Shown here: positions 34,578 to 45,285 of the stretch, in pieces
Layout: the number at the start of each line of letters is the position of its first letter
Position numbering within the stretch: position 1 is the first letter of the stretch
Origin: Legionella cardiaca
GTDB lineage: Bacteria; Pseudomonadota; Gammaproteobacteria; Legionellales; Legionellaceae
Direction: 5' to 3'
DNA length: 64,000 bases
Assembly (NCBI RefSeq): GCF_029026145.1
Contig: NZ_CP119078.1
Span: 1,188,501-1,252,500 of the forward strand
Made by a program: the position numbers and the translations under genes
The notes under the pieces: model-generated
The model's input: the letters and a program-made list of their open reading frames with translations, nothing else
Database searches by the model: none
Told to the model about the DNA's origin: nothing

Positions 34578-36044
34578 TTAAGATTTTATTGTGTTCGGCT
34601 CATCACTATCAGTCTTGCTTAGCAGCGATTTAATAACTTTATTTAGGATGATACAAATAAAAGTGGCTGCTAAAAGAATGTATAAGAGGTGAGTAAATGT
34701 ATGCGTGTAATGCGCCTTCAGCTGCAAAATAGAAAGCTCTTCAGGTTTAACCGCAGTGAGTGTAGCCAATTTCCCAGATAAAAAAGCACCAATTCCTAAA
34801 GAGACGAAAAATATGCCCATCATGGTACTAACCTTTTTACGACTGGCGAGCACTGTAATTGCTGATAAACCTACTGGGGATAGCAATAACTCCGCAATTG
34901 AAATCATTAAATAGGCAGGAATGAAATAAAGTGGAGACAGCAAGGTTGTTCCATGGCTACTTTTTGAAACTAACATAATCAATACATAAGCCAGAGTAAT
35001 AAAAATCATAGAAAGAATAAATTTATTTCCCGTTTTAATGCCGCTGTGCGTGGAGTCAAGTTGAGGACGGCTACGGGAGAGAAAATAGCCAAAAATGATC
35101 ATTCCGATACTCTGAATACTCACGTAGTAGGGTGGTGGAAATAATATCCCGAAAAGTTTTGGCTCAACTACTCTTGAAATAAACAAGGTTAGCGATAAAA
35201 ACATTTGAAAATAAAAGGCCCAAAACATAACCGAGATAATACATAGGAGGCCAATAACAATGGTTTGTCTTGCCTGCTTGGGAGTCTCTCTTTTAATAAC
35301 ATCAATCAAATAAATAAAACATAAAAGAATAACCACCGCGAAAGTAATATCAGCTAATGAAGGATAATGAAGAATAGTGAAGGAAGCTATCCATAGTAAA
35401 AACATTATAAAAAAAGCTTTAATAGCTTTTGGAGGAGTTAATTCGGAAGGGTGATAGTCTGCAATTTTATAACGATGAACCCCAAAAAGAAAAACAAAAA
35501 AGGCAATGACCATTCCCAATGCAGCGCTTGCAAAGGCAATGGACCAACCAAAATGATAATGTAGCAAGCTTGGAAGGGTCGTTCCGAGAATAATCCCGGT
35601 GGTTATGCCCATATAAAAAATGGTAAAACCGCTTTCTCTGCGAGGTGAGCCTTCATGATACTCATTACCTAAGAGGGAGGATATGTTAGGTTTTAATAAT
35701 CCAGTTCCTACAGCGATTCCTGCCAGAGCTGCAGTAAGCGCATTATCTGACGCTATCAGGAAAAGAGACAAATAACTAAAAAATAAAAAAACTGCACCGA
35801 CTAAAATAGCTCTTTTTTGGCCTAGTAAATGATCGGCAATCCAACCACCAATCACCGGTGAAAGATAAGTTAGCGCAGTAAAGGTGCCAACTAGGGCATA
35901 CACGCGCTCATCTTGCCATTTGAAGTGAAACGCCAGATAGAGTGCTAGTAATGTTTGTACTACATAAAAGCCATATCGCTCCCACATTTCAGTTGCAAAA
36001 AAAATACCTAGAGACGGTGGATGCTTTGCTTGTAGATTGTTCAA
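34578..36044 (-). CDS. POT-family proton-coupled di/tripeptide transporter
   Basis: 488 residues, inner membrane, 12-14 TM helices. The POT signatures are clear: EMWERYGFYVVQTLLALYL (ExxERxxYY-like proton motif) in TM1, GGWIADHLLGQKRAIL, and GTGLLKPNISSLLGN (the GxGxxKPNI motif). DtpT/DtpA-type carriers import small peptides, useful for an organism that feeds on amino acids. The apparent start is TTG at 36044, since the next ATG is inside TM1. It diverges from hutU. Confidence 0.92.
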   Translation of the reverse strand: MNNLQAKHPPSLGIFFATEMWERYGFYVVQTLLALYLAFHFKWQDERVYALVGTFTALTYLSPVIGGWIADHLLGQKRAILVGAVFLFFSYLSLFLIASDNALTAALAGIAVGTGLLKPNISSLLGNEYHEGSPRRESGFTIFYMGITTGIILGTTLPSLLHYHFGWSIAFASAALGMVIAFFVFLFGVHRYKIADYHPSELTPPKAIKAFFIMFLLWIASFTILHYPSLADITFAVVILLCFIYLIDVIKRETPKQARQTIVIGLLCIISVMFWAFYFQMFLSLTLFISRVVEPKLFGILFPPPYYVSIQSIGMIIFGYFLSRSRPQLDSTHSGIKTGNKFILSMIFITLAYVLIMLVSKSSHGTTLLSPLYFIPAYLMISIAELLLSPVGLSAITVLASRKKVSTMMGIFFVSLGIGAFLSGKLATLTAVKPEELSILQLKAHYTHTFTHLLYILLAATFICIILNKVIKSLLSKTDSDEPNTIKS

Positions 36045-36113
36045 GATAAGGCTCTAAATTTTTTAAAACATCCCTCCAGTTTACCATGTTGATGGTTCCT
36101 TTGACAGTATGGC

Positions 36114-36143
36114 TTGTCATTTAGTCATTTCCGCCAGTATGAT
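36114..36143 (+). promoter_or_regulatory. Probable hutUH promoter
   Basis: TTGTCA (36114-36119) and TATGAT (36138-36143) are 18 bases apart, ending 33 bases before the hutU ATG. A TTGACA at 36101 has no matching -10 at usual spacing. Confidence 0.45.
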
Positions 36144-36176
36144 AACGCACTGGAATTCCTAGGATGGAGTAAGATA

Positions 36177-37862
36177 ATGAATATAAACGATAAAGAGCGC
36201 CATATTTCTGCTCAAAGAGGACAGCACCTGGAAGCAAAAAACTGGCTTACCGAGGCCGCTCTGCGAATGCTACGTAATAATTTGGATCCTGAGGTAGCTG
36301 AAGCCCCTGAATCACTTGTCGTCTATGGGGGTATTGGTCGTGCAGCACGCAATTGGCCTTCTTTCGATAAAATTGTAGAAGTTTTAAAGAAGCTTGAAGA
36401 AAACCAAACATTACTTATTCAATCAGGTAAACCTGTGGGTGTATTTACAACCCATGAAGATGCTCCGCGTGTATTAATAGCAAATTCTAATTTGGTACCT
36501 CGCTGGGCTACCTGGGAGCATTTTAACGAGCTCGATAAAAAAGGGCTGATGATGTATGGGCAGATGACGGCAGGAAGCTGGATCTATATTGGTTCTCAGG
36601 GGATTGTTCAGGGAACCTATGAGACCTTTGTTGCTTGTGCCAAAAAACACTATCATGGAGATCTTTCTGGAAAGTGGGTTTTGACTGCTGGTCTGGGAGG
36701 GATGGGGGGCGCTCAACCCTTGGCAGCAATCATGGCAGGAGCAAGCGTACTTGCGGTAGAGTGTGATATAGCACGTCTTAAAAAACGCTTAAAAACGCGT
36801 TATTTAGATAAGTATACAGAAAATCTTGATGAAGCATTAACCTGGATAAACGAATCTTGTCAGCAGCGAAAACCGCTCTCCGTAGGGCTTTTAGGGAATG
36901 CCGCAGAAATTTATCCTGAATTAGTTCGACGCGGTATTAAACCCTTTTTAGTAACAGATCAAACAAGCGCCCATGATCCATTGAATGGTTATTTGCCCCT
37001 CGGATGGACTTTGGAGGAAGCTGCAAAGATGCGGGAAACAGCGCCACAAAAGGTTATTACTGCTGCTAAGAAATCAATGGCCGAGCAGGTTCGAGCAATG
37101 TTGGCCTTTCAACAACGTGGTATCCCTGTCTTTGATTATGGCAATAATATTCGTCAAATGGCTTATGAAGAAGGGGTGACTGACGCGTTTACTATCCCTG
37201 GTTTCGTGCCAACTTATATTCGTCCACTATTTTGTGAAGGAACAGGACCATTTCGCTGGGTTGCTTTATCAGGTGATCCTGAAGATATTTATGCAACAGA
37301 TGAAAAAGTAAAGAGCCTTATCCCGGATGATAAGCATTTACATCGTTGGTTGGATATGGCACGCCACAAGATAGCCTTTCAGGGATTGCCAGCCAGGATT
37401 TGTTGGGTAGGATTAAAAGATAGAGCACGCCTGGCTTTGGCATTTAATGAAATGGTTAGAAATAAAGAAGTGAAAGCACCGATCGTAATTGGTCGTGATC
37501 ACTTGGATTCAGGTTCTGTAGCAAGCCCCAATCGTGAAACTGAAGCGATGATAGACGGTAGCGACGCGGTTTCTGATTGGCCTTTATTAAATGCCTTATT
37601 AAATTGCGCTAGTGGGGCTACTTGGGTCAGTATCCATCATGGTGGGGGTGTTGGTTTAGGTTTTTCTCAGCATGCGGGGATGGTAATTGTCGCGGATGGT
37701 ACTGACAAAGCTGCCCGAAGACTTAAGCGAGTTCTTCATAATGATCCGGCCTCAGGGGTTATGCGACATGCAGATGCGGGTTATGAAATAGCCAAACAAT
37801 GCGCTAAAGAAAATAATCTATGGTTACCGATGGAATCAATTGGAGGTCCTAACAATGACTGA
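36177..37862 (+). CDS. hutU: Urocanate hydratase
   Basis: HutU, a cytosolic NAD-dependent enzyme, converts urocanate to 4-imidazolone-5-propionate, the second step of histidine breakdown. 561 residues fit the family (about 556). Seen are [25 protein letters not shown] (NAD-binding), [25 protein letters not shown] and [20 protein letters not shown]. The ATG at 36177 has GGAG 8 bases upstream; an in-frame start at 36114 would add 21 unrelated residues. The stop overlaps the hutH start by 8 bases. Confidence 0.97.
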   Translation: MNINDKERHISAQRGQHLEAKNWLTEAALRMLRNNLDPEVAEAPESLVVYGGIGRAARNWPSFDKIVEVLKKLEENQTLLIQSGKPVGVFTTHEDAPRVLIANSNLVPRWATWEHFNELDKKGLMMYGQMTAGSWIYIGSQGIVQGTYETFVACAKKHYHGDLSGKWVLTAGLGGMGGAQPLAAIMAGASVLAVECDIARLKKRLKTRYLDKYTENLDEALTWINESCQQRKPLSVGLLGNAAEIYPELVRRGIKPFLVTDQTSAHDPLNGYLPLGWTLEEAAKMRETAPQKVITAAKKSMAEQVRAMLAFQQRGIPVFDYGNNIRQMAYEEGVTDAFTIPGFVPTYIRPLFCEGTGPFRWVALSGDPEDIYATDEKVKSLIPDDKHLHRWLDMARHKIAFQGLPARICWVGLKDRARLALAFNEMVRNKEVKAPIVIGRDHLDSGSVASPNRETEAMIDGSDAVSDWPLLNALLNCASGATWVSIHHGGGVGLGFSQHAGMVIVADGTDKAARRLKRVLHNDPASGVMRHADAGYEIAKQCAKENNLWLPMESIGGPNND

Positions 37863-39369
37863 TGTTTTTACTCTTGTTCCCGGACAATTGACTCTTCAAG
37901 AAATTAGAATGTTGTTAAGTAAGCAGCAACCATTTGTAATCGATGAGAGCTCTTTGCCGTTGATTCAAGCTTCATGTGAAGTTATTCAGCAAATTCTTCA
38001 TGATAAAAGAACGGTTTATGGCGTGAATACCGGTTTCGGTTCTTTGGCGAAACAATCAATAAGTGCCGAACATCTGAAACAACTCCAGCGAAATATTGTC
38101 CTTTCTCATGCCTGCGGAACGGGCGAATTATTGTCGGATAATCAAGTTTCCTTGATCTTACTTCTTAAAATTAATAACTTGGCACAAGGCTACTCGGGGG
38201 TTCGTCAAGAACTGATTGAAGCCTTATCTACTCTTTATAATAAGCGCATTTATCCATGTATCCCTGCAAAAGGGTCAGTAGGTGCCTCGGGTGATTTAGC
38301 CCCTCTTGCTCATTTAGCGCTTCCCTTATTGGGTGAAGGAGAAGTCCGTGTTGCTGGTGAAATCATCAGTGCAGCAGAAGGATTGAAGTTGGCTGGCATA
38401 AAACCACTAGAATTAGCTCCTAAAGAAGGATTAGCCCTGTTAAATGGACTACAGGCATCAACTGCATTGTGTATGGAAGCATTTTTTGCCAGTGAATTGC
38501 TTTTTGAAACTGCAATAATGGCTGGTAGCTTATCTGTCGATGCCACGAGTGGTAGTGATGTGCCTTTTGATGAGCGTATTCATAAAGCACGTGGTCATCA
38601 AGCGCAAATAGATGTAGCAGCAATGTATAGAGAATTGTTAATTGACAGCCCTATCAGAGAGTCACATAGGGATTGTTCCCGGGTGCAGGATCCTTATTCT
38701 TTGAGATGTCAGCCACAAATCATGGGGGCAGTTTTACACCAGATGCAGTTTGTTGGACAAACATTACAAGTGGAAGCAAACGCTGTATCAGATAATCCCC
38801 TGGTTTTTGTCGAGCAAGAAGACGTTTTGTCCGGTGGTAATTTTCATGGAGAAATTGTCGCTATGGCTGCAGACAATTTAGCGCTTGCTGTTGCAGAAAT
38901 TGGAGCAAATTCTGAGCGTCGTATTGCTTTATTAATCGATAAAAATTTCAGTGGTCTTCCGGCGTATTTAGTAAAAGAAGGTGGTTTAAATTCAGGCTTT
39001 ATGATTGCTCATGTTACCGCTGCTGCTTGTGCCAGCGATAATAAGGCTCTTGCGCATCCACATTCCGTGGATAGCATACCAACATCTGCAAATCAGGAAG
39101 ATCATGTATCCATGGCTACGAATGCTGGGCGAAGATTGCATGCAATGGTTGATAACACTGCTACTATTCTTGCCATTGAACTTTTAGCTGCCTGCCAGGG
39201 ATTAGAGTTTCATAAACCCTTAACGACATCACCTCGTTTACAAAAAATTTATGAAAAACTAAGAGAGTATGTTAAGCCTTATGACAAAGATCGCTATTTT
39301 GCACCTGATATTGAGGTAGTTAAGCAAATGATTTTCAAAGGTGAGTTTGTAATTAATCAATGCATGTGA
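37855..39369 (+). CDS. hutH: Histidine ammonia-lyase
   Basis: HutH removes ammonia from histidine to give urocanate. 504 residues. The self-formed MIO cofactor arises from A144-S145-G146 in [13 protein letters not shown]. Other family motifs are [36 protein letters not shown] and GGNFHGE. The ATG at 37855 is preceded by GGAGG inside hutU and overlaps its end. HutI and HutG, needed to reach glutamate, are not in the window, so the pathway here stops at imidazolone propionate unless they are elsewhere. Confidence 0.97.
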   Translation: MTDVFTLVPGQLTLQEIRMLLSKQQPFVIDESSLPLIQASCEVIQQILHDKRTVYGVNTGFGSLAKQSISAEHLKQLQRNIVLSHACGTGELLSDNQVSLILLLKINNLAQGYSGVRQELIEALSTLYNKRIYPCIPAKGSVGASGDLAPLAHLALPLLGEGEVRVAGEIISAAEGLKLAGIKPLELAPKEGLALLNGLQASTALCMEAFFASELLFETAIMAGSLSVDATSGSDVPFDERIHKARGHQAQIDVAAMYRELLIDSPIRESHRDCSRVQDPYSLRCQPQIMGAVLHQMQFVGQTLQVEANAVSDNPLVFVEQEDVLSGGNFHGEIVAMAADNLALAVAEIGANSERRIALLIDKNFSGLPAYLVKEGGLNSGFMIAHVTAAACASDNKALAHPHSVDSIPTSANQEDHVSMATNAGRRLHAMVDNTATILAIELLAACQGLEFHKPLTTSPRLQKIYEKLREYVKPYDKDRYFAPDIEVVKQMIFKGEFVINQCM

Positions 39370-39380
39370 ACTTCGTTGCC

Positions 39381-39416
39381 TCAAGAGACTGCTCATTGAC
39401 GTTGGCAGGCTCTTGA
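39381..39416 (+). terminator. Hairpin after hutH
   Basis: TCAAGAG/CTCTTGA (7 bp) plus CTGC/GCAG (4 bp) form a stem interrupted by one A-G mismatch, just after the hutH stop. The following TTCAATATTT is a weak T-tract. Confidence 0.45.
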
Positions 39417-39461
39417 TTCAATATTTAGCGAGCATGCATTCATGGATAAGGATATAAGCAA

Positions 39462-40865
39462 ATGGAGTTGAGTTTTTTATTCGCCCAGTTGAAAGAGGAG
39501 TTTGCAAAACATCCTTATCCCTCTGTTAAAGAGCGATTAAACCACCTGGTTACCTTAAAAAAAATTTTACAAATCAATGCTGAAGAAATCGCAAAGACCA
39601 TTAGTCAGGATTTTTCTCATCGATCTCGTTATGAAACATTGTTGCTAGAAATTTTTCCAACAATTAATGCTATTAACTATTGTGTAAAGCATCTTAAAAA
39701 ATGGACCAAAGCCCGTAAACGCCATGTTTCCTGGCTTTTTAAACCAGCATACTGTTATTTATATCCTCAGCCTTTAGGTATTGTTGGTATTATTGTCCCG
39801 TGGAACTATCCCATTCTTTTAGCCTTAGGCCCATTAGCCTATGCCTTGGCCGCAGGCAATCGGGTCATGATCAAATGCTCCGAGTTGACACCTCAGACAG
39901 GTGCGTTTTTGGAAAAATTAATAAGCACCTCAAGTCTTGCAAAACAAATTATCATAATTAATGGTGATAGTGAAATTGCTCAAAAATTTACCAATCTGCC
40001 TTTTGGACATCTCTTGTTTACGGGCTCACCAAAAGTTGGCAAGTTAGTGATGAAAGAGGCTGCCGAGAATCTGACACCCGTTACTTTGGAACTGGGAGGG
40101 AAGTCACCAGCTTTTGTTTCTACAACAATGCATCACAACTATTTTGAGCGACTTTTTATGGGAAAGATGGTCAATGCTGGGCAAACCTGCATCGCTCCTG
40201 ACTATTTATTAGCACCAAAATCGTGGGAAGAACAAATTGAAAATTTTGCACAGGAGTTTATTGCTAATCACTACCCACAATTATTAAGCAATCAGGATTA
40301 TACCAGTATTATTTCAATGACTCATCAAGAGAGGTTGCTTCGTATTATCGACGATGCATGCCAAAAAGGCGCTCGTCTTGTGCAAATCGGCAAAAATGGT
40401 GGTAATTACAGTAGAAGACTGCCTTTTTACTTACTGTTTGATGTAAATAGCACGATGAGGGTTATGCAAGAAGAAATATTTGGACCAATATTACCCGTTG
40501 TAAGTTACGATTCTTTAACACAGGCAATTGAAAAAATTAATTCCTTGCCTAATCCTTTAGTGATTTACTATTTTGGTACAGATTCTAATGAAATAAGACT
40601 ATTGGAAAAGAAAACACTGTCCGGCGCATTGACGGTCAATGACACCCTAACTCATGTTGCCATTGATTCTTTGCCATTTGGTGGAGTGGGGCAAAGTGGC
40701 ATGGGACATTATCATGGTCAAGAAGGGTTTGATATTTTTTCCAAATTAAAACCTGTTTTTATACAGCGACGCTTTACAACGGTTTCTTGGTTTTATCCAC
40801 CTCATGGACGGCTTATCAGATTTGTACTTGGATGGATAGCTGGAATTAATCTTAAGGAGAAATGA
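39462..40865 (+). CDS. Aldehyde dehydrogenase, coniferyl-aldehyde-dehydrogenase-like
   Basis: 467 residues, NAD(P)-dependent, of the class 3 / CALDH branch. It has PWNYPILLALGPLAYALAAGN (substrate and cofactor floor), FTGSPKVG, LELGGKSP with the general base E210, and GQTCIAPDY with the catalytic C243. The C-terminal tail (from about residue 435) is basic and hydrophobic, as in membrane-associated fatty aldehyde dehydrogenases. It probably oxidises long-chain or aromatic aldehydes. Its stop overlaps the start of the SDR gene by 4 bases (ATGA). Confidence 0.9.
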   Translation: MELSFLFAQLKEEFAKHPYPSVKERLNHLVTLKKILQINAEEIAKTISQDFSHRSRYETLLLEIFPTINAINYCVKHLKKWTKARKRHVSWLFKPAYCYLYPQPLGIVGIIVPWNYPILLALGPLAYALAAGNRVMIKCSELTPQTGAFLEKLISTSSLAKQIIIINGDSEIAQKFTNLPFGHLLFTGSPKVGKLVMKEAAENLTPVTLELGGKSPAFVSTTMHHNYFERLFMGKMVNAGQTCIAPDYLLAPKSWEEQIENFAQEFIANHYPQLLSNQDYTSIISMTHQERLLRIIDDACQKGARLVQIGKNGGNYSRRLPFYLLFDVNSTMRVMQEEIFGPILPVVSYDSLTQAIEKINSLPNPLVIYYFGTDSNEIRLLEKKTLSGALTVNDTLTHVAIDSLPFGGVGQSGMGHYHGQEGFDIFSKLKPVFIQRRFTTVSWFYPPHGRLIRFVLGWIAGINLKEK

Positions 40866-41671
40866 TGACAAAGGTTCTATTTATTACGGGCGGTAGTCGT
40901 GGAATAGGGCGAGCTATTGCTCATCGATTTGCAAAGGAAAAGACATGTATCACCATTGCCGCCAAAACTGACACGCCTCATCCAACGCTTGAAGGAACCA
41001 TACATAGCGTCGCCGAGGAGATTGAACAACTCGGAGGAAAAGCTTTACCATTGATGGTGGATGTAAGGGATGAAGAGCAAATTCATCGTGCTATAGAAAA
41101 GACAGTTGATACTTTCGGACAACTTGATATTTTGATCAATAATGCCAGTGCTATCAGTTTAACCGATACTGTTTCTACACCGATGAAACGTTATGATTTA
41201 ATGCAGTCTGTCAACGCGAGAGCAACCTTTGCCTGTGCGCAAGCTGCAATTCCCCATTTAAAGAAATCAAAAAATCCTCACATTTTAACGCTATCTCCGC
41301 CACTAACGATGAATAGTAAGTGGTTTGCACCGCACCTTGCCTACACCATCAGTAAATATGGCATGAGTATGTGTACTTTAGGCCTTGCTGAAGAATTAAA
41401 ATCCTCTGGTATTGCTGCAAATTCTCTATGGCCTAGAACAACCATCGGAACAGCAGCCATCCGCGTTAATTTTCCTGAACAAATTTACAAGGCCAGTAGA
41501 AAGCCTGAGATTGTTGCTGATGCGGCTTATTGGATTTTAACTCAACCGGCAAACATGCTCACTGGACAGTTTTTTATTGATGAAGAAGTACTAGTAAAAG
41601 CTGGTATTACAGATTTTTCAAGGTATGCTATTGACCCTAATATTGAGCCTTACCAAGATCTTTTTATATGA
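40862..41671 (+). CDS. Short-chain dehydrogenase/reductase, HSDL2-like
   Basis: 269 residues, classical [15 protein letters not shown] binds the cofactor, NNAS is the structural motif, and YTISKYG gives the catalytic Tyr-x-x-x-Lys. The expected catalytic Ser region reads LTLSPPL. The sequence is closest to the HSDL2 / SDR13C group, with [12 protein letters not shown] and [21 protein letters not shown], linked to fatty-acid or sterol metabolism in eukaryotes. ATGA overlaps couple it to the aldehyde dehydrogenase upstream and rnhA downstream. The substrate is unknown. Confidence 0.9.
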   Translation: MMTKVLFITGGSRGIGRAIAHRFAKEKTCITIAAKTDTPHPTLEGTIHSVAEEIEQLGGKALPLMVDVRDEEQIHRAIEKTVDTFGQLDILINNASAISLTDTVSTPMKRYDLMQSVNARATFACAQAAIPHLKKSKNPHILTLSPPLTMNSKWFAPHLAYTISKYGMSMCTLGLAEELKSSGIAANSLWPRTTIGTAAIRVNFPEQIYKASRKPEIVADAAYWILTQPANMLTGQFFIDEEVLVKAGITDFSRYAIDPNIEPYQDLFI

Positions 41672-42108
41672 CCATAAAAATTTATACAGATGGTGCCTGC
41701 AAGGGAAATCCTGGGGTAGGTGGCTGGGGAGCGTTGCTGCGTTATAACGGCCATGAGAAAACCCTTTATGGCGCTGAACCCCATACAACCAATAACCGCA
41801 TGGAATTAACTGCTGCAATTAAAGCACTAGAGGCTTTAAAACGTCCTTGTGAAGTTGATTTATATACTGATTCCCAATACTTACGCCTTGGTATGACTAC
41901 TTGGATTGCGCAATGGAAAAAAAATAACTGGCGTAACTCTAAGCGAGAAGCAGTAAAAAATGCTGATTTATGGCAGGAATTGGATGTATTAACTCAAACC
42001 CATACTATTCATTGGCATTGGGTAAAAGGTCATGCCGGGCACCCTGAAAATGAACGAGCCGATGAATTAGCTAATATAGCGATTATTGAACTCATGAGCA
42101 CCCCTTAA
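41668..42108 (+). CDS. rnhA: Ribonuclease HI
   Basis: 146 residues. RNase HI degrades the RNA strand of RNA-DNA hybrids. All four catalytic acids are visible: D8 ([11 protein letters not shown]), E46 (NNRMELTAA), D68 (LYTDSQYL) and D132 (ENERADELA). The handle region with W and K residues ([20 protein letters not shown]) marks the E. coli type. It overlaps the SDR gene by 4 bases and precedes dnaQ on the same strand, whereas in E. coli rnhA and dnaQ are divergent. Confidence 0.97.
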   Translation: MTIKIYTDGACKGNPGVGGWGALLRYNGHEKTLYGAEPHTTNNRMELTAAIKALEALKRPCEVDLYTDSQYLRLGMTTWIAQWKKNNWRNSKREAVKNADLWQELDVLTQTHTIHWHWVKGHAGHPENERADELANIAIIELMSTP

Positions 42109-42197
42109 GTGGTGTTTCTAAATAGTCCCTTACTTAGATTTAAGTTCATGTTTATTTACGATAGAATCGTGCTGTTCCTATTTTCTCGAGTTTTTTT

Positions 42198-42911
42198 ATG
42201 CGCCAAGTAGTTTTAGACACTGAGACCACAGGTATTGGGCACGAATTAGGTCATCGAATCATTGAGATTGGTTGTGTTGAGCTATTCGATCGTAAATTAA
42301 CCGGAAATCATTTTCATGTTTATATTAATCCTGAACGAGCAGTCGATGAAGGTGCATTTCGCGTTCACGGAATTAGTAATGAGTTTCTGCAAGACAAACC
42401 TTTGTATAAAGACATTGTTAAAGATTTTGTAGAATTCATTCAAGGATCTGAATTAATTATTCACAATGCTGCGTTTGACGTAGGCTTTCTTGATGCTGAA
42501 TTCAAAAGACTTAATTGGCCCGCTGTTATTAATGATTATTGCTCGGTTTGTGACACATTAATGCTCGCCAGAGAGAAGCATCCTGGGCAAAGAAATAGTC
42601 TCGATGCGCTTTGTAAGCGCTATGAAATAGATAACTCAAACCGTACGTTGCACGGGGCTTTGTTAGACGCTGAGATTTTGGCTTCTGTCTATCTGGCAAT
42701 GACTGGTGGCCAAGGAACTCTTTTTGGTGATGAAGAAGAGTCAGTAAAAACTACTGCTCATAACGTCGTTGAGAATTTAAATGCCCTGATAAGTCGCTCC
42801 CCAATTATCCTTGCCACAGAAGAAGAAAAACAAAGACATGAGGATTTTATTAATTTTTTAACAAAAAAAGCTGGAATTAATTTGTGGAGTACCGATGAGG
42901 AAATTGTCTAA
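42198..42911 (+). CDS. dnaQ: DNA polymerase III epsilon subunit (proofreading exonuclease)
   Basis: 237 residues. The DEDDh exonuclease domain is complete: VLDTETTGIG (D7, E9), IHNAAFDVGFLDAEF, and LHGALLDAEILA with the catalytic His and Asp. The C-terminal tail (from about 190) binds the alpha subunit. Within the replisome it removes misincorporated bases. An 89-base gap after rnhA suggests its own promoter. Confidence 0.97.
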   Translation: MRQVVLDTETTGIGHELGHRIIEIGCVELFDRKLTGNHFHVYINPERAVDEGAFRVHGISNEFLQDKPLYKDIVKDFVEFIQGSELIIHNAAFDVGFLDAEFKRLNWPAVINDYCSVCDTLMLAREKHPGQRNSLDALCKRYEIDNSNRTLHGALLDAEILASVYLAMTGGQGTLFGDEEESVKTTAHNVVENLNALISRSPIILATEEEKQRHEDFINFLTKKAGINLWSTDEEIV

Positions 42912-42959
42912 TTATTGAACTATATTTAAGTCAGGCTTACTTAGTTCAAAAGGACAATC

Positions 42960-43469
42960 ATGGAAGAAGTAAAGAGTCGTAAGTATTGGTCTATTTCTTT
43001 GTTTAGCTTGATTTTTTTGCTTTCAGGGGCTGAAAATCCCCTACACGCATCATCCTTCCCGGCAAATGGTCCTTATTTAACCCTCGCATCAAACACTTTT
43101 ATTTTCAATCCTCGCTCACGAAGCTGGAAAGCTGTTCAAAATGGGAAGGTGGTGAAAACCGGCAAAGCTTCCGGAGGGAGCAATTATTGTCGTGATATAA
43201 AACGTGCTTGCCGAACTCCTTCAGGCACCTATCATATCATTAGTAAAGGCGGCGCGAATTGTCGTTCGAGTCGATATCCTTTGGGAGGGGGTGGGGCTAA
43301 AATGCCATACTGCATGTTTTACAGTAAATACTATGCTATTCATGGCTCTTATGATGTACCTAATTACAATGCAAGCCATGGCTGCATTCGTGTAAGGCCC
43401 AGTGATGCACTTTGGTTGCATCGAAATTTTATAAAGATTGGGACTAAAGTAGTGGTATTGCCCTATTAA
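42960..43469 (+). CDS. Exported L,D-transpeptidase (YkuD family, EnhA-like)
   Basis: 169 residues with an N-terminal hydrophobic export segment (about residues 9-30, ending PLHASS). The YkuD catalytic motif is intact: AIHGSYD with H128, and ASHGCIRV with H140 and nucleophile C142. Extra cysteines (YCRDIKRAC, ANC, YC) may form disulfides in the periplasm. L,D-transpeptidases make 3-3 cross-links or attach proteins to peptidoglycan. Legionella EnhA proteins belong here, and this looks like one of that set. AAAGGAC lies just upstream of the ATG. Confidence 0.9.
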   Translation: MEEVKSRKYWSISLFSLIFLLSGAENPLHASSFPANGPYLTLASNTFIFNPRSRSWKAVQNGKVVKTGKASGGSNYCRDIKRACRTPSGTYHIISKGGANCRSSRYPLGGGGAKMPYCMFYSKYYAIHGSYDVPNYNASHGCIRVRPSDALWLHRNFIKIGTKVVVLPY

Positions 43470-43470
43470 A

Positions 43471-43507
43471 AAAATAGTCGTTAATCGCTATGATTAACGA
43501 CTATTTT
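43471..43507. terminator. Bidirectional terminator between L,D-transpeptidase gene and erpA
   Basis: A 16-bp perfect stem (43471-43486 with 43492-43507, loop 5) is flanked by A-run on the left and T-run on the right, a good intrinsic terminator for both convergent genes. Confidence 0.85.
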
Positions 43508-43514
43508 TGTAATC

Positions 43515-43901
43515 TTATTCATCTTCATCATCCATGCTGAAAGATGATCCGCAACCACAGGTTGTTTTGGCATTAGGATTGCGAATAACGAATTGCTCGC
43601 CTTGTATATTTTGTACGTAATCTATTTCAGCGTCACTGAGATATTGATAACTCATTGAATCAACTAAAAGTTTGACTGAAGACTCACCATTGGAACAGGT
43701 TTGTTCAATTACAGTGTCATCATCTTGAATTTTTTCATCAAAAGTAAACCCATATTGAAATCCTGAACACCCTCCGCCGGTTACGAAAACGCGCAGATTT
43801 AAATTAGGATTTTCTTCTTCAGCAATAAGTGATGCAACTTTATCTGCTGCACTTACCGAAAAATGAATACCTGAAGCAGAAGAAGCATTAATTGCGGCCA
43901 T
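43515..43901 (-). CDS. erpA: Iron-sulfur cluster insertion protein ErpA
   Basis: 128 residues, A-type carrier. The three cluster-binding cysteines are present: [11 protein letters not shown], and [10 protein letters not shown] near the C-terminus. ErpA passes Fe-S clusters to apo-enzymes, including those of isoprenoid synthesis and respiration. The acidic tail (MDDEDE) is common in ErpA. It is a stand-alone gene behind its own promoter region, about 61 bases from mnmA. Confidence 0.92.
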   Translation of the reverse strand: MAAINASSASGIHFSVSAADKVASLIAEEENPNLNLRVFVTGGGCSGFQYGFTFDEKIQDDDTVIEQTCSNGESSVKLLVDSMSYQYLSDAEIDYVQNIQGEQFVIRNPNAKTTCGCGSSFSMDDEDE

Positions 43902-43962
43902 TATTTACTCCAAAAGATATTTAGTTATGTACTAAAGCGGTAATTATTCTAATTGTACAATA

Positions 43963-45048
43963 TTATCGAATAATTTGTTCTATCGTCGTACCACCTAAAC
44001 ATTGGTTTTTTTCATAAAACACAATATATTGGCCAGGTGTCACTGCTCGCTGTGGAGTAGAAAACATTACATAATGCTGCCCATTACTGGCAGGTGATAC
44101 AACACAAGCTTGCTCAAGTTGACGATAGCGTGTTTTTGCATAGCAAGTTAATGGCAAATTTTCACTGCGATCATCTAACCAATGGAGTGGACCACACACT
44201 AATCCCTGAGCGTACAACATGGGATGGTCACTGCCTTGAGCAACAATCAATGTATTTGTTGGTATTTCCTTATCAACAACATACCAAGGTTCATCATTTG
44301 CACTCTGGCGACCACCTATTCCTAGACCTTGACGTTGCCCTAGAGTATAAAACATTAAACCATCATGTCGTCCCAGTAATTCGCCAACACTACTCTTAAT
44401 GTCACCGGGTTTGGCTAAAATAAATTCTTTAAGAAAGGCTTTAAAACGTTTTTCACCAATAAAGCATATTCCTGTAGAATCTTTTTTATTATGAGTAACC
44501 AAGCCTAGTGCTTTAGCAAATTCTCTAATTTGACTTTTGTGATAGTCTCCAATAGGAAAGAGTGTCTTGGCTAGCGCTGTAGGCTCAACTGCATGCAGAA
44601 AATAAGTCTGATCTTTTTCCCTGTCCTTTGCTTTTAATAATGTACCAATTCCATTATCTACACGAACTTTTGCATAATGTCCGGTAGCAATGTAATCGGC
44701 TCCAAGGGTTAGAGCATGATTTAAAAAAGCATTAAATTTAATTTCTTTATTACAGAGAACATCTGGATTAGGGGTTCGGCCTTGTTGATATTCATTAAGG
44801 AAATGTGCAAATACGCGATCCCAATATTCTTTGGCAAAGTTAACACTATGAAGGGGTATATGTAATTGGTTACAGACTGCTTGTGCATCAGCTAAATCTT
44901 CGGCTGCAGCACAATAGCCTTCGCTATCATCCTGTTCCCAATTTTTCATAAAAAGGCCTTCGACCTGGTAGCCTTGTTCAAGCAATAGCCAGGCGGCAAC
45001 GGATGAATCAACGCCGCCGGACATACCAACAATAACTTTGGCTTTCAT
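43963..45048 (-). CDS. mnmA: tRNA-specific 2-thiouridylase
   Basis: 361 residues. MnmA uses ATP and persulfide sulfur to make 2-thiouridine at U34 of Lys, Glu and Gln tRNAs. It has the PP-loop GMSGGVDSS at residues 8-16, [12 protein letters not shown] with the first catalytic Cys, and STGICFIGE with the second. The C-terminal beta-barrel [10 protein letters not shown] is present. Length and motifs are standard. Confidence 0.97.
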   Translation of the reverse strand: MKAKVIVGMSGGVDSSVAAWLLLEQGYQVEGLFMKNWEQDDSEGYCAAAEDLADAQAVCNQLHIPLHSVNFAKEYWDRVFAHFLNEYQQGRTPNPDVLCNKEIKFNAFLNHALTLGADYIATGHYAKVRVDNGIGTLLKAKDREKDQTYFLHAVEPTALAKTLFPIGDYHKSQIREFAKALGLVTHNKKDSTGICFIGEKRFKAFLKEFILAKPGDIKSSVGELLGRHDGLMFYTLGQRQGLGIGGRQSANDEPWYVVDKEIPTNTLIVAQGSDHPMLYAQGLVCGPLHWLDDRSENLPLTCYAKTRYRQLEQACVVSPASNGQHYVMFSTPQRAVTPGQYIVFYEKNQCLGGTTIEQIIR

Positions 45049-45223
45049 AGATTATCAAGATGTATAAAAAAAAATCTAATTTTACGCTATAATAGAGTAT
45101 TTTAAAATTCTTTATGCATTATTAATATGAAATTCGGTTCATATTCGATGATAAATATATTTTATGCATAAGTTTTAAAATGTTGTTTATGTTATTTAGC
45201 GATTATTTTATTATCTCATTTTT

Positions 45224-45242
45224 GTAGATAATTATTACCTAC
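45224..45242. promoter_or_regulatory. Imperfect palindrome upstream of yceD
   Basis: GTAGATAATTATTACCTAC is a 19-base near-perfect palindrome (8 of 9 pairs) in the AT-rich 237-base gap between mnmA and yceD. It could be an operator, but no matching regulator was identified. Confidence 0.25.
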
Positions 45243-45285
45243 ACAGTTTTATTTTTGGACACAAGTTATTGTTTTAAGTGAAATT

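Noticed and set aside
36114..36176. 21-residue N-terminal extension of hutU
   Set aside because: It lacks similarity to the family, and a GGAG site stands before ATG 36177. The stretch also holds the likely promoter.
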